Positions 32,149 to 39,645 of a DNA stretch of 64,000 nt are shown piece after piece; within the stretch, counting starts at the first letter, position 1, and each line of letters starts with the position of its first letter. The DNA lies in NCBI RefSeq assembly GCF_017744695.1, contig NZ_JAGIAS010000010.1:186001-250000 (forward strand), in the 5' to 3' direction. The position numbers and the translations under genes are program-made. The notes under the pieces were generated by a model. The model had not been told where the DNA came from. It worked only from the letters and a program-made list of their open reading frames with translations, and did no database searches. The stretch comes from Dyadobacter sp. GTDB taxonomy: Bacteria; Bacteroidota; Bacteroidia; Cytophagales; Spirosomataceae.

Positions 32149-34377
32149 TTACAACCGCGCGCCCTTCAAGCGCAAACTGTTCATCACAACGGAAACCGAG
32201 CTGAGCGCCATAGCGCCCCCGGCGATCATCGGATCGAGCAGGAAACCGTTGATAGGGTAGAGGACGCCAGCGGCAATAGGAATGCCTACCACATTATAGA
32301 TAAATGCCCAGAAGAGGTTTTGTTTGATGGTCACCACGGTCTTGTGGGATAATCTCAGGGCTTTGGGCAATGCCAGCAAGTCCGATGTGATAAGGGTCAT
32401 CTTGGCAACGTCCATGGCAATATCAGAGCCTTTGCCCATGGCCACGCTCACATCCGCTTGTGCGAGGGCCTGAGAGTCGTTAATGCCGTCGCCTACCATC
32501 GCAACTGTCTTGCCCTGGGTTTGCAACTTTTTGACAAACTGCATTTTATCATCCGGCTTCACTTCCGCCTGATAGCTGTCGATCCCGACTTGTGCCGCGA
32601 CGGCGGCGGCCGTCTGCGCATTGTCACCTGTGAGCATATGTACTTCGATGCCCTGTGCGTGCAGTTTTTCAACAGCTTCGCGTGAAGTCGGTTTCAATTG
32701 GTCTGCAATAGCGACGAGCCCTGCATGCTGGCCGTTGATCGCGATTCCGATGACGGTTTTGGCCTGCGCTGTGAGTACTTCATAGGCAGGTTGGAGTTCG
32801 GAGGCAATGCGGACGCGTTCTTTTTCGAGAAATTTCAATGTGCCGATAATGTATTCGCTCCCGCCCGCTATGCCACGTATCCCACTGCCTGTCATGGATT
32901 GGAAGTCGGATACCTCGATTTTTGTATCGTTCTCAATGTATTGCACGATAGCCTGTGCGAGGGGATGCTCGGAGCGTGCTTCGAGAGCCTTCACCGCCGC
33001 GAGATGTGTGGCTTGATCACCGAGCGTGCTTACCCACTGCCAGTCGGTCACCTGAGGACGTCCTTCGGTGAGCGTACCTGTTTTATCAAGGATCACTGCG
33101 TCCACTTTATAGGCTTTTTCCAGACTTTCGGCATCCCGGATCAGGATATTGTTTTCAGCGCCTTTACCAACCCCAACCATCATAGCCGTAGGAGTTGCGA
33201 GACCGAGCGCACATGGGCAAGCTATGACAAGCACAGAAACCGCTGTAAGCATGGCCTGGGTAATCGCATTTTCACCTCCTAGCAACATCCATACAATGAA
33301 AGTGAGGATGGCAATGCCGATCACGACGGGGACGAATATCCCGGCGATGCGGTCGGCGAGACGCTGAACAGGCGCTTTGCTGCCCTGGGCGGCCTGAACG
33401 GTTTTAATGATCTGCGCCAGGATCGTTTGTTTCCCTACTTTTTCGGCAATGAATGTGAAGCTGCCGGTTTGGTTGAGCGTTCCGGCAAACACGCTGTCGC
33501 CGGGTTTCTTCTCGGCCGGGATCGGTTCGCCGGTCATGAGGCTTTCGTCAACGAACGAGCTGCCGCTGGAAACCTTGCCGTCGACGGGTATTTTCTCGCC
33601 CGACCGGATAATGACTTCGTCGCCCAGGATTACCTCACGCGCCGGAATTTCTATTTCGGCACCGTCGCGATACACTCTGACGGTCTTGGGCTGCAAGCCG
33701 ATCAGTTTCTTCAATGCGTCGGAAGTGTTCGACTTGGCGCGTTCTTCCATGAGCTTACCCAGCAAAATGAAGAAAATAATTACGGCCGCTGCTTCAAAAT
33801 ACACATGCGGGTGCAGGCCGCGCGCGTGCCAGAAAGCAGGAAAGAAGGTGTTGAATGTGCTGAAAAGAAATGCAACCCCGGTACTGAGCGCGACAAGCGT
33901 GTCCATGTTGGCTTTGCCGTGCTGCGCCTGCTTCCAGGCATTCACGAAGAAATCCCGCCCGAAAATGAACAGGACAGGGATCGTCAGGGCCAGCATGATG
34001 TAGTTGGCATATTCCCAATCCATGAGAAACATACCCAACACCACCACCGGTACTGTGAGCATGCCGGTATAAATAGCATTATTTTTCAGCTTCTGGTAAT
34101 GCTCCTGCTGGATCTTCTCCTGTTCGGCGATTGCGTCTTCCTCATTCTCTTCGATAATGAGCCCATAGCCGATACTTTGCAGCACACGGTCCATGTCGGG
34201 GAGATCGACGAGGTCGGGATCGTAGGATACGGATACCGACTGATTGGCGTAATTCACCGCGGCATTCGTGATCCCCTTCGTGTGGCTCAGCATGGATTCC
34301 ACGCTCACCGCGCATGCCGCACACGACATACCTGTGACCGGGAGTGTCATTTTTTTTATATCTGTTGTCGTTTCCAT
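32149..34377 (-). CDS. copA: Copper-exporting P-type ATPase
   Basis: A 742-residue P1B-type ATPase. One HMA domain has GMSCAAC (residues 16-22), followed by eight membrane helices, the TGES-like loop (LMTGEPIP), the channel motif CPC in IACPCALGLATPT, the phosphorylation motif DKTGTLT, the HP motif of P1B ATPases (SEHPLA) and the hinge GDGINDS. CPC plus GMxCxxC indicates Cu(I) or Ag(I) export from the cytoplasm. It converges with the RhuM gene and has its own promoter with the copper-type repeat pair. Confidence 0.95.
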   Translation of the reverse strand: METTTDIKKMTLPVTGMSCAACAVSVESMLSHTKGITNAAVNYANQSVSVSYDPDLVDLPDMDRVLQSIGYGLIIEENEEDAIAEQEKIQQEHYQKLKNNAIYTGMLTVPVVVLGMFLMDWEYANYIMLALTIPVLFIFGRDFFVNAWKQAQHGKANMDTLVALSTGVAFLFSTFNTFFPAFWHARGLHPHVYFEAAAVIIFFILLGKLMEERAKSNTSDALKKLIGLQPKTVRVYRDGAEIEIPAREVILGDEVIIRSGEKIPVDGKVSSGSSFVDESLMTGEPIPAEKKPGDSVFAGTLNQTGSFTFIAEKVGKQTILAQIIKTVQAAQGSKAPVQRLADRIAGIFVPVVIGIAILTFIVWMLLGGENAITQAMLTAVSVLVIACPCALGLATPTAMMVGVGKGAENNILIRDAESLEKAYKVDAVILDKTGTLTEGRPQVTDWQWVSTLGDQATHLAAVKALEARSEHPLAQAIVQYIENDTKIEVSDFQSMTGSGIRGIAGGSEYIIGTLKFLEKERVRIASELQPAYEVLTAQAKTVIGIAINGQHAGLVAIADQLKPTSREAVEKLHAQGIEVHMLTGDNAQTAAAVAAQVGIDSYQAEVKPDDKMQFVKKLQTQGKTVAMVGDGINDSQALAQADVSVAMGKGSDIAMDVAKMTLITSDLLALPKALRLSHKTVVTIKQNLFWAFIYNVVGIPIAAGVLYPINGFLLDPMIAGGAMALSSVSVVMNSLRLKGARL

Positions 34378-34397
34378 AGTCTTTCAGAATTGGTATG

Positions 34398-34458
34398 CAA
34401 AAATAAAATCCGACGTAGCCGGCGGCATTACACAATTCTGGCTGTGGTTTACAAGATT
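34398..34458 (-). promoter_or_regulatory. Promoter and putative copper operator of copA
   Basis: TATTTTTG on the minus strand (34405-34398) matches TAnnTTTG. Upstream of it are TTACACAATT (34428-34437) and TTACAAGATT (34449-34458), written on the plus strand, 21 bp apart. The first repeat lies 22 bp from the -7 element, exactly as at the HMA chaperone promoter. Confidence 0.65.
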
Positions 34459-34473
34459 CATGGAAACAGGCTT

Positions 34474-34812
34474 CTACGCCAGGCGCGAGCCATTTGGGAC
34501 AGGGAAATCGGGGCTGGTGAGGATTACTTCACCGTCGGGCAGCACGTAGCCGGTTGTGAGGACTTCGGAACGGAAATCGGCGATTTGTTTCGGAGGAAAA
34601 TTGACTACGCAAAGCACTTGTTTGCCGAGGAGCTGCTCTTTAGTGTACCGTTTCGTGATTTGGGCGGAACTGGGTTTGATACCAATTTCAGGGCCGAGGT
34701 CGATGAGGAGTTTGTAAGCCGGCTTTCTCGCTTTCGGGAAATCGTCGACCCGGATGATCGTTCCGGCGCGCAGGTCGACCTGCTCAAATTCCTGCCAGGT
34801 AATCGTGTTCAT
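34474..34812 (-). CDS. csaA: tRNA-binding domain protein CsaA
   Basis: A 112-residue OB-fold protein of the CsaA / tRNA-binding family, matching in length. Motifs VDLRAGTIIRVDDFP, YKLLIDLGPEIG, QVLCVVNFPPKQIADFRSEVL and the C-terminal VPNGSRLA are typical. It binds tRNA and has been described as a chaperone-like protein in other bacteria. It is a single gene upstream of copA in the same direction; a separate promoter for copA argues against a functional link. Confidence 0.93.
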   Translation of the reverse strand: MNTITWQEFEQVDLRAGTIIRVDDFPKARKPAYKLLIDLGPEIGIKPSSAQITKRYTKEQLLGKQVLCVVNFPPKQIADFRSEVLTTGYVLPDGEVILTSPDFPVPNGSRLA

Positions 34813-34918
34813 GGGTTTCTGGTTTGATTTTAATGATACTTATCCGGCAAAGTAACATTAAAAAAGCCTTTTGCCACCCTTTCCCAAGCATTGAAGGGAT
34901 TCATTTAAAACTCAAACG

Positions 34919-36022
34919 ATGAAAAAACTGCTGTTTTCCGTTATACTGCTTTCGGCGGGCCTGAAAGCCTTCGCACAGGACAGAAACATTACTTTTTACG
35001 TAGGTACGCAGGACAAGGGAGCGAATTCTTCGATCACCCGCTGTGAACTGAACCTCGCCTCGGGCCAGATTACGCTCATCGATACCATCAACAAGTCTCT
35101 CGCGCCGGGTTATGTAGCCATTTCGCCCAACAAGCGGAACCTTTACGCGATCGGATCGGACAACAAAGTTTCGGCCTACGCGATCGAGCCCGACCGCAAG
35201 CTTACTTTTCTGAATAGTCAGCCTTCGGAGGGCATGGGACCCTGCCATGTATCGGTGCATCCGGCAGGCAAAATGGCATTCGTGTCAAACTATGGCGGCG
35301 GAAGTTTTTCGGCTTACAACATTGGCGACGATGGGAAACTGAGTGCGCCCGTTTATAAGGAGCAATATACCGGCACAGGCCCGAACGCCAAACGGCAGGA
35401 AAAGGCGCATGCCCATTTCGCCACGGCGAGCCCGGATGGCAAATATGTGTATGTGACCGATTTGGGAAGCGATAAAGTGATGAATTACAGCGTCGATGCC
35501 AATGCAGGAAAGTTGACACCTAATGCCGCACAGCCGTTTTTCTCGGGAAAGCCCGGTGCCGGCCCGCGCCATTTGATTATTCACCCTTCGGGCAAGCGAT
35601 TGTTCCTGCTCAACGAGCTTGATGCTACCGTAACGGCCTGCTCGATCGATAAAAAGGGGGTGATAACGGCTATCAAAACTTATCCTACAATTCCCGCGGA
35701 TTATTCGGGCCCTACGAACACAAGTGCCGCCGTGCATTTACACCCAAACGGCAAGTTTGTCTATGTTTCCAATCGCGGACATAACTCGATAACGGCATTC
35801 AGGATATTGGGCAATGGCGAGCTGGAAATGGTAGACCAACAAACGAAATCCATCGCCACGCCGCGTGATTTCAATATTGATCCGACGGGCAAATACCTGA
35901 TCGTGGCCAATCAGGCATCAGACAACCTCGTGGTGTATGACGTAGATGCAGCAACGGGCAAATTCACGTTCAAGCACGAAAGCATTGCCGTGAAATTGCC
36001 CATTTGCGTAGCATTCCTCTAA
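34919..36022 (+). CDS. Secreted lactonase family protein (6-phosphogluconolactonase/YbhE fold)
   Basis: A 367-residue protein with a signal peptide (to about FAQ, residue 20) and a seven-bladed propeller with repeated blades such as GPCHVSVHPAGKMAFVSNYGGG, AHFATASPDGKYVYVTDLG and AAVHLHPNGKFVYVSNRGHNS. Family members hydrolyse 6-phosphogluconolactone or other lactones. A periplasmic location makes a role with an external sugar lactone more likely than the pentose phosphate pathway. It is a single gene convergent with the thioredoxin-domain gene. Confidence 0.88.
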   Translation: MKKLLFSVILLSAGLKAFAQDRNITFYVGTQDKGANSSITRCELNLASGQITLIDTINKSLAPGYVAISPNKRNLYAIGSDNKVSAYAIEPDRKLTFLNSQPSEGMGPCHVSVHPAGKMAFVSNYGGGSFSAYNIGDDGKLSAPVYKEQYTGTGPNAKRQEKAHAHFATASPDGKYVYVTDLGSDKVMNYSVDANAGKLTPNAAQPFFSGKPGAGPRHLIIHPSGKRLFLLNELDATVTACSIDKKGVITAIKTYPTIPADYSGPTNTSAAVHLHPNGKFVYVSNRGHNSITAFRILGNGELEMVDQQTKSIATPRDFNIDPTGKYLIVANQASDNLVVYDVDAATGKFTFKHESIAVKLPICVAFL

Positions 36023-36053
36023 GGAATTTTAAAATAGCAGCTTAATAGAATGG

Positions 36054-37460
36054 TCAGAGTTTTCTGGCCATTTTGTTTTGGTAGTAATTCAAAAAGTCTT
36101 CCAACTGCTCGACAGGCATTTTGCGGGCGATGATCTTTTTGTTTTTGTCCAGAACGTAGATCGTCGGCGTAGTAACCACATCGAATTTCCGGTTGAAATC
36201 GATCTGATTGAGGGAATCGTAGCCGTTGATCAACTCTTCCAGGTGATAGGTTTTTACGAAGGATTTCCATTCTTCGATGTTATGCTCGGTCGAAATGGCC
36301 ATGACCTTGATACCGTTGGCCTTGTTTTTGTCGTAGAACGCTTTCAATACGGGAGATGCCTCCTTGCAATGCCCGCAGGTAGGGGCGAAGAAGAATAGCA
36401 CGGTATAGTTGGCATCAATAGCCTGAACGCTTACTTTTTTGCCGGCGGGGTCGGTCAGGGTCAGGGCCGGGAAAGTTTTATTGACCAGCAAATCCTTCAT
36501 CGTTGCGACTTTTTCAGCAATGCGTTTTTTGACATCATCACTAACGCCCATTTCGCCGGAGAGGTAGTATTTGTTGGCCATATACACCCAAACCGCCTCT
36601 GTTCCTACGGTTTTAGGGTTTTCATATTGGTTGGTAATGTAAAATACCGTCCACGCTTTCAGGTCCTTGTTAGGCGAAACCTTCTTTACGATCAGATCGG
36701 CGTCTTTGATGATCGAATCGGGTACCTGGACCACCAGATTCTTGAAGTAACGCTCTATCTTGGGCTCGAAGAAGGGCGTATTCACGATCCGTGGATCGGA
36801 AAAATCGAATGCGTCCCAGTAATGTGCCTTGTAGTAATTGAAGACCCACATCGAGTCGGTTTTGCCGTTGGCTAATTTGGGTGCTGCGGGGATTTCAGGG
36901 TCGGCCGACATTTTGAGCAGCTGCGACGTGAAAGTTCCGGCGTTTTCTGAAAGCAGCTTCTTACGATAGGTGCCAAACCCTTCCTGAATGGTCCGGATAC
37001 GCGCCTGCGCCTCCGGTGTCGTTTGTTTACTGAGCGCCTCGATCTCCTTGCTGCCTTTGGCTAATTCTTTTCGATAATCGTAGAAAAGCTCGTTTTCTTT
37101 GGATCCGGTTATCTTAATGGACGTATTCACATCGGCAGTGTCGGCCTCGAGAGCAATATTGTTTTCCTTGCCGGAATAGATGAGCTCGATCATCTTCTGG
37201 TTGCCGGGGAAGAGGATCACATAAAGACCACCCGGAAGCGCCGTTTTACCTTCGAATACGATCTTCCCGTTGGCATCCGCTTTCGCAGTGTCTTTGGGGA
37301 CGAATTGGGAGGCATTCCGGTTGTAATGCCCGATCACGAACGACGAGTCGCGGAATCCCTTAATGGTGGCCTCGATGTGATAGCCCTGGGAGTAAGCGGA
37401 GGAAAAAAGGCCGAAAACAGCCAGCAGTAGTAAAAGGGAAGTGCGGGTATAATCTCTCAT
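36054..37460 (-). CDS. DUF4369/DUF5106 thioredoxin-like protein (TlpA/ResA type)
   Basis: A 468-residue exported protein: signal peptide (to about YSQ, residue 25), a DUF4369-like beta domain (28-120), a helical DUF5106-like middle (about 130-300), and a C-terminal TlpA-type thioredoxin domain with the redox motif CGHC in FFFAPTCGHCKEASP and the cis-proline in TTPTIYV. Such proteins are frequent in Bacteroidota and reduce or reshuffle disulfides in the envelope. It shares a 105-bp divergent region with the YdcF gene. Confidence 0.9.
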   Translation of the reverse strand: MRDYTRTSLLLLLAVFGLFSSAYSQGYHIEATIKGFRDSSFVIGHYNRNASQFVPKDTAKADANGKIVFEGKTALPGGLYVILFPGNQKMIELIYSGKENNIALEADTADVNTSIKITGSKENELFYDYRKELAKGSKEIEALSKQTTPEAQARIRTIQEGFGTYRKKLLSENAGTFTSQLLKMSADPEIPAAPKLANGKTDSMWVFNYYKAHYWDAFDFSDPRIVNTPFFEPKIERYFKNLVVQVPDSIIKDADLIVKKVSPNKDLKAWTVFYITNQYENPKTVGTEAVWVYMANKYYLSGEMGVSDDVKKRIAEKVATMKDLLVNKTFPALTLTDPAGKKVSVQAIDANYTVLFFFAPTCGHCKEASPVLKAFYDKNKANGIKVMAISTEHNIEEWKSFVKTYHLEELINGYDSLNQIDFNRKFDVVTTPTIYVLDKNKKIIARKMPVEQLEDFLNYYQNKMARKL

Positions 37461-37565
37461 CAGGCAATCGAAAGTTTGCTTTAAAGCTGTTTATTGGATT
37501 ATTTCAAAGTTTGAAGTCTGTAAAATTAACTTCAAAACGCTAACATCAACAGGGTTCTTATTCAA

Positions 37566-38336
37566 ATGTTTTATTTTCTCTCCAAAGCGATCGACTTTCT
37601 CATAATGCCGCTCAGCATTGTGTTTTTTATACTTATCTATTCATTTTTAACCAAAAGCGACCGGCGCCGGAAGCTGGCGTTGGGTTTTGTGATCGTGGCG
37701 CTCGCATTAGCATCCAACTCATACCTTGTTACGAAGGCAATCAATGCATGGGAACCCAAATTTGTCAATCTGGCCGAAGTGAAAAGAACTTATGACGTCG
37801 GGATTCTGCTGTCGGGCGGGTTGATCACGATGAGTACGCCAAGGCAGGACCACCCGGCCATGGGTAATCATGGCGACAGAATCCTGCAAACTTACCTGCT
37901 TTATAAGCACGGTAAAATCAGAAAGATATTGATTACAGGGACGAGTGGTGAGCTGATGATGGCCCAAAAGCGGGGTGAGACGCGCCAGGCGGCGTCGTTG
38001 CTCGCCAGTTGGGGCGTGCCGGCAAAAGACATCGTGTTTGAGGAAAAAGCTCGCAATACGCGTGAAAATGCCGTGTACTCGGGCCGAATCCTGAAAAAAA
38101 TGTTCCCTTCCGGAAAATACCTGCTGATTACCTCCGCATTTCACATGCGCCGGTCGGCCGGGTGTTTCGAAAAAATGGGGATCAAAACAGACCCCTTCCC
38201 GGCCGACTTTCGTGGGGGATATAACCGGCTCTTCATCCATAAACTGGTGCCGGACCCCGAGGCCTTTGCCTACTTTTGCATGCTATGGCATGAATTCATA
38301 GGATATGTAGCCTACAAAGCAGTGGGTTACTGCTAA
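37566..38336 (+). CDS. YdcF/ElyC family envelope protein (DUF218)
   Basis: A 256-residue protein with two N-terminal membrane helices (about 10-30 and 38-58) and a DUF218 domain: VGILLSGGLI, GDRILQTYLLYKHGKIRKILITG, ARNTRENAVYSGRIL and ITSAFHMRRSAGCFEKMG. Members (ElyC, SanA, YdcF) are tied to cell-envelope integrity and peptidoglycan or lipid carrier metabolism at low temperature. It is convergent with pfkA. The precise reaction is unknown. Confidence 0.9.
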   Translation: MFYFLSKAIDFLIMPLSIVFFILIYSFLTKSDRRRKLALGFVIVALALASNSYLVTKAINAWEPKFVNLAEVKRTYDVGILLSGGLITMSTPRQDHPAMGNHGDRILQTYLLYKHGKIRKILITGTSGELMMAQKRGETRQAASLLASWGVPAKDIVFEEKARNTRENAVYSGRILKKMFPSGKYLLITSAFHMRRSAGCFEKMGIKTDPFPADFRGGYNRLFIHKLVPDPEAFAYFCMLWHEFIGYVAYKAVGYC

Positions 38337-38348
38337 ATCTTGCCTGCG

Positions 38349-39323
38349 TTACACACTCAGGATCTTCACCATTCTCAACAAATCTTCGTTGATTGGCTTC
38401 GGAAGTCTGATGGTATCTTCGAAAGGCGTATAAACCAGCTCATTGTTGATGATACCGGCCATTACATTCTTTTGACCTGCGATGAGGCCTTCCAATGCGC
38501 CCAATCCGAGGCGGCTCGCCAGGATACGGTCGTAAGCAGATGGTGTTCCTCCCCGTTGGGTGTGGCCCAGTGTGGTTACACGGATATCCGCGTTCTCATC
38601 CACCTGTACCTTGATTTTGTCAGCTACTTCCTGCGCGCTGCCTTCTTCGTCGCCTTCCGCCACGATAATGATGGAAGATGATTTGGAGCGGCTCCATCCC
38701 TGTTTCAGGGTTTCGACTACCTGCGAGATCGGGGTCAGGACTTCGGGAACCATGACGAGCTCGGCACCGCCTGCGATACCTGACTGAATAGCGATATAGC
38801 CTGAGTCACGGCCCATTACTTCGATGAAGAAGATACGGTCGTGCGAGCTGGCGGTGTCGCGGATGCGGTCAATCGCGTCCAACGCGGTGTTCACGGCAGT
38901 GTCGAAGCCAATGGTATAGTCGGTTCCGTACAAATCGTTGTCGATCGTTCCGGGAGCACCTACGGTTGGGATACCGTATTCGTTACCAAAGATCATCGCG
39001 CCGGTGAAAGTACCGTTACCGCCAATGGCGATCAGTCCTTCGATGCCGAGTGCCTGCAAGTTGTCGTATGCCTTCTTGCGGCCTTCGGGAGTCATAAATT
39101 CCTTGCTTCTTGCCGATTTGAGGATGGTACCTCCTCTTTGAACTATATTGCTGACCGAGTGCGACTCCATCTTATAGACGTCGCCCGCGATCATTCCGCT
39201 ATATCCTCTTCTGATTCCAAATACTTCAATACCATGGTAGCATGCTCCGCGTACTACCGCCCGGATGCAGGCGTTCATACCAGGGGCATCTCCTCCTGAG
39301 GTAAAAACTCCAATTCGTTTCAT
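38349..39323 (-). CDS. pfkA: ATP-dependent 6-phosphofructokinase
   Basis: A 324-residue group A phosphofructokinase for the committed step of glycolysis. The motifs are IGVFTSGGDAPGMNACIRA (ATP phosphate binding), PGTIDNDL (catalytic Asp region), FIEVMGRDSGYIA (substrate binding) and LGHTQRGGTPSA. The ATP/Mg motif that usually reads GGDGS is GGNGT here, an Asp-to-Asn change. On the minus strand TAAATTTG (39402-39395) is a plausible -7 element, giving a leader of about 65 nt. Confidence 0.95.
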   Translation of the reverse strand: MKRIGVFTSGGDAPGMNACIRAVVRGACYHGIEVFGIRRGYSGMIAGDVYKMESHSVSNIVQRGGTILKSARSKEFMTPEGRKKAYDNLQALGIEGLIAIGGNGTFTGAMIFGNEYGIPTVGAPGTIDNDLYGTDYTIGFDTAVNTALDAIDRIRDTASSHDRIFFIEVMGRDSGYIAIQSGIAGGAELVMVPEVLTPISQVVETLKQGWSRSKSSSIIIVAEGDEEGSAQEVADKIKVQVDENADIRVTTLGHTQRGGTPSAYDRILASRLGLGALEGLIAGQKNVMAGIINNELVYTPFEDTIRLPKPINEDLLRMVKILSV

Positions 39324-39645
39324 TTAATAATTTCGGGTTACTTCTAATCTTTCTATGTACAGCTCCATATTGAACCTTAAAGGCACAATTTCCGCAAATT
39401 TATCCGGTATTTTCTTAAAATATATGCCTTGATTCTTAATTATGTTAAAAAAATGCCGGAACAAGATTCGTTTTTAGCATCTCAAACATATACCAATACT
39501 CCTATATTTGCGCCGGTTAATGGAAATTTAATATCCCTCAACCGACGTTCGTTGCTACTATTACTGTTTGAAAAGTCATATTTAGAGCGGACCGTGTGCG
39601 GTACCGCTTTCATCCGAAATCAACCCGTAGCTTAATATTACCAAA
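39324..39645. promoter_or_regulatory. Divergent region between pfkA and the YfhO gene
   Basis: The 322 bp hold two candidate -7 elements: TAAATTTG for pfkA (39402-39395, minus) and TATATTTG for the YfhO gene (39503-39510, plus). A 68-codon frame at 39429-39635 has no family-like sequence and I do not call it a gene. Confidence 0.45.

Noticed and set aside
33427..34827. A 466-codon open frame on the plus strand opposite copA and csaA
   Set aside because: It is antisense to two well recognised genes and its product has no family-like sequence; long shadow frames are common in GC-rich coding DNA.
39429..39635. A 68-codon frame between pfkA and the YfhO gene
   Set aside because: It overlaps the predicted promoters, has no domain and its composition is that of non-coding AT-rich DNA.
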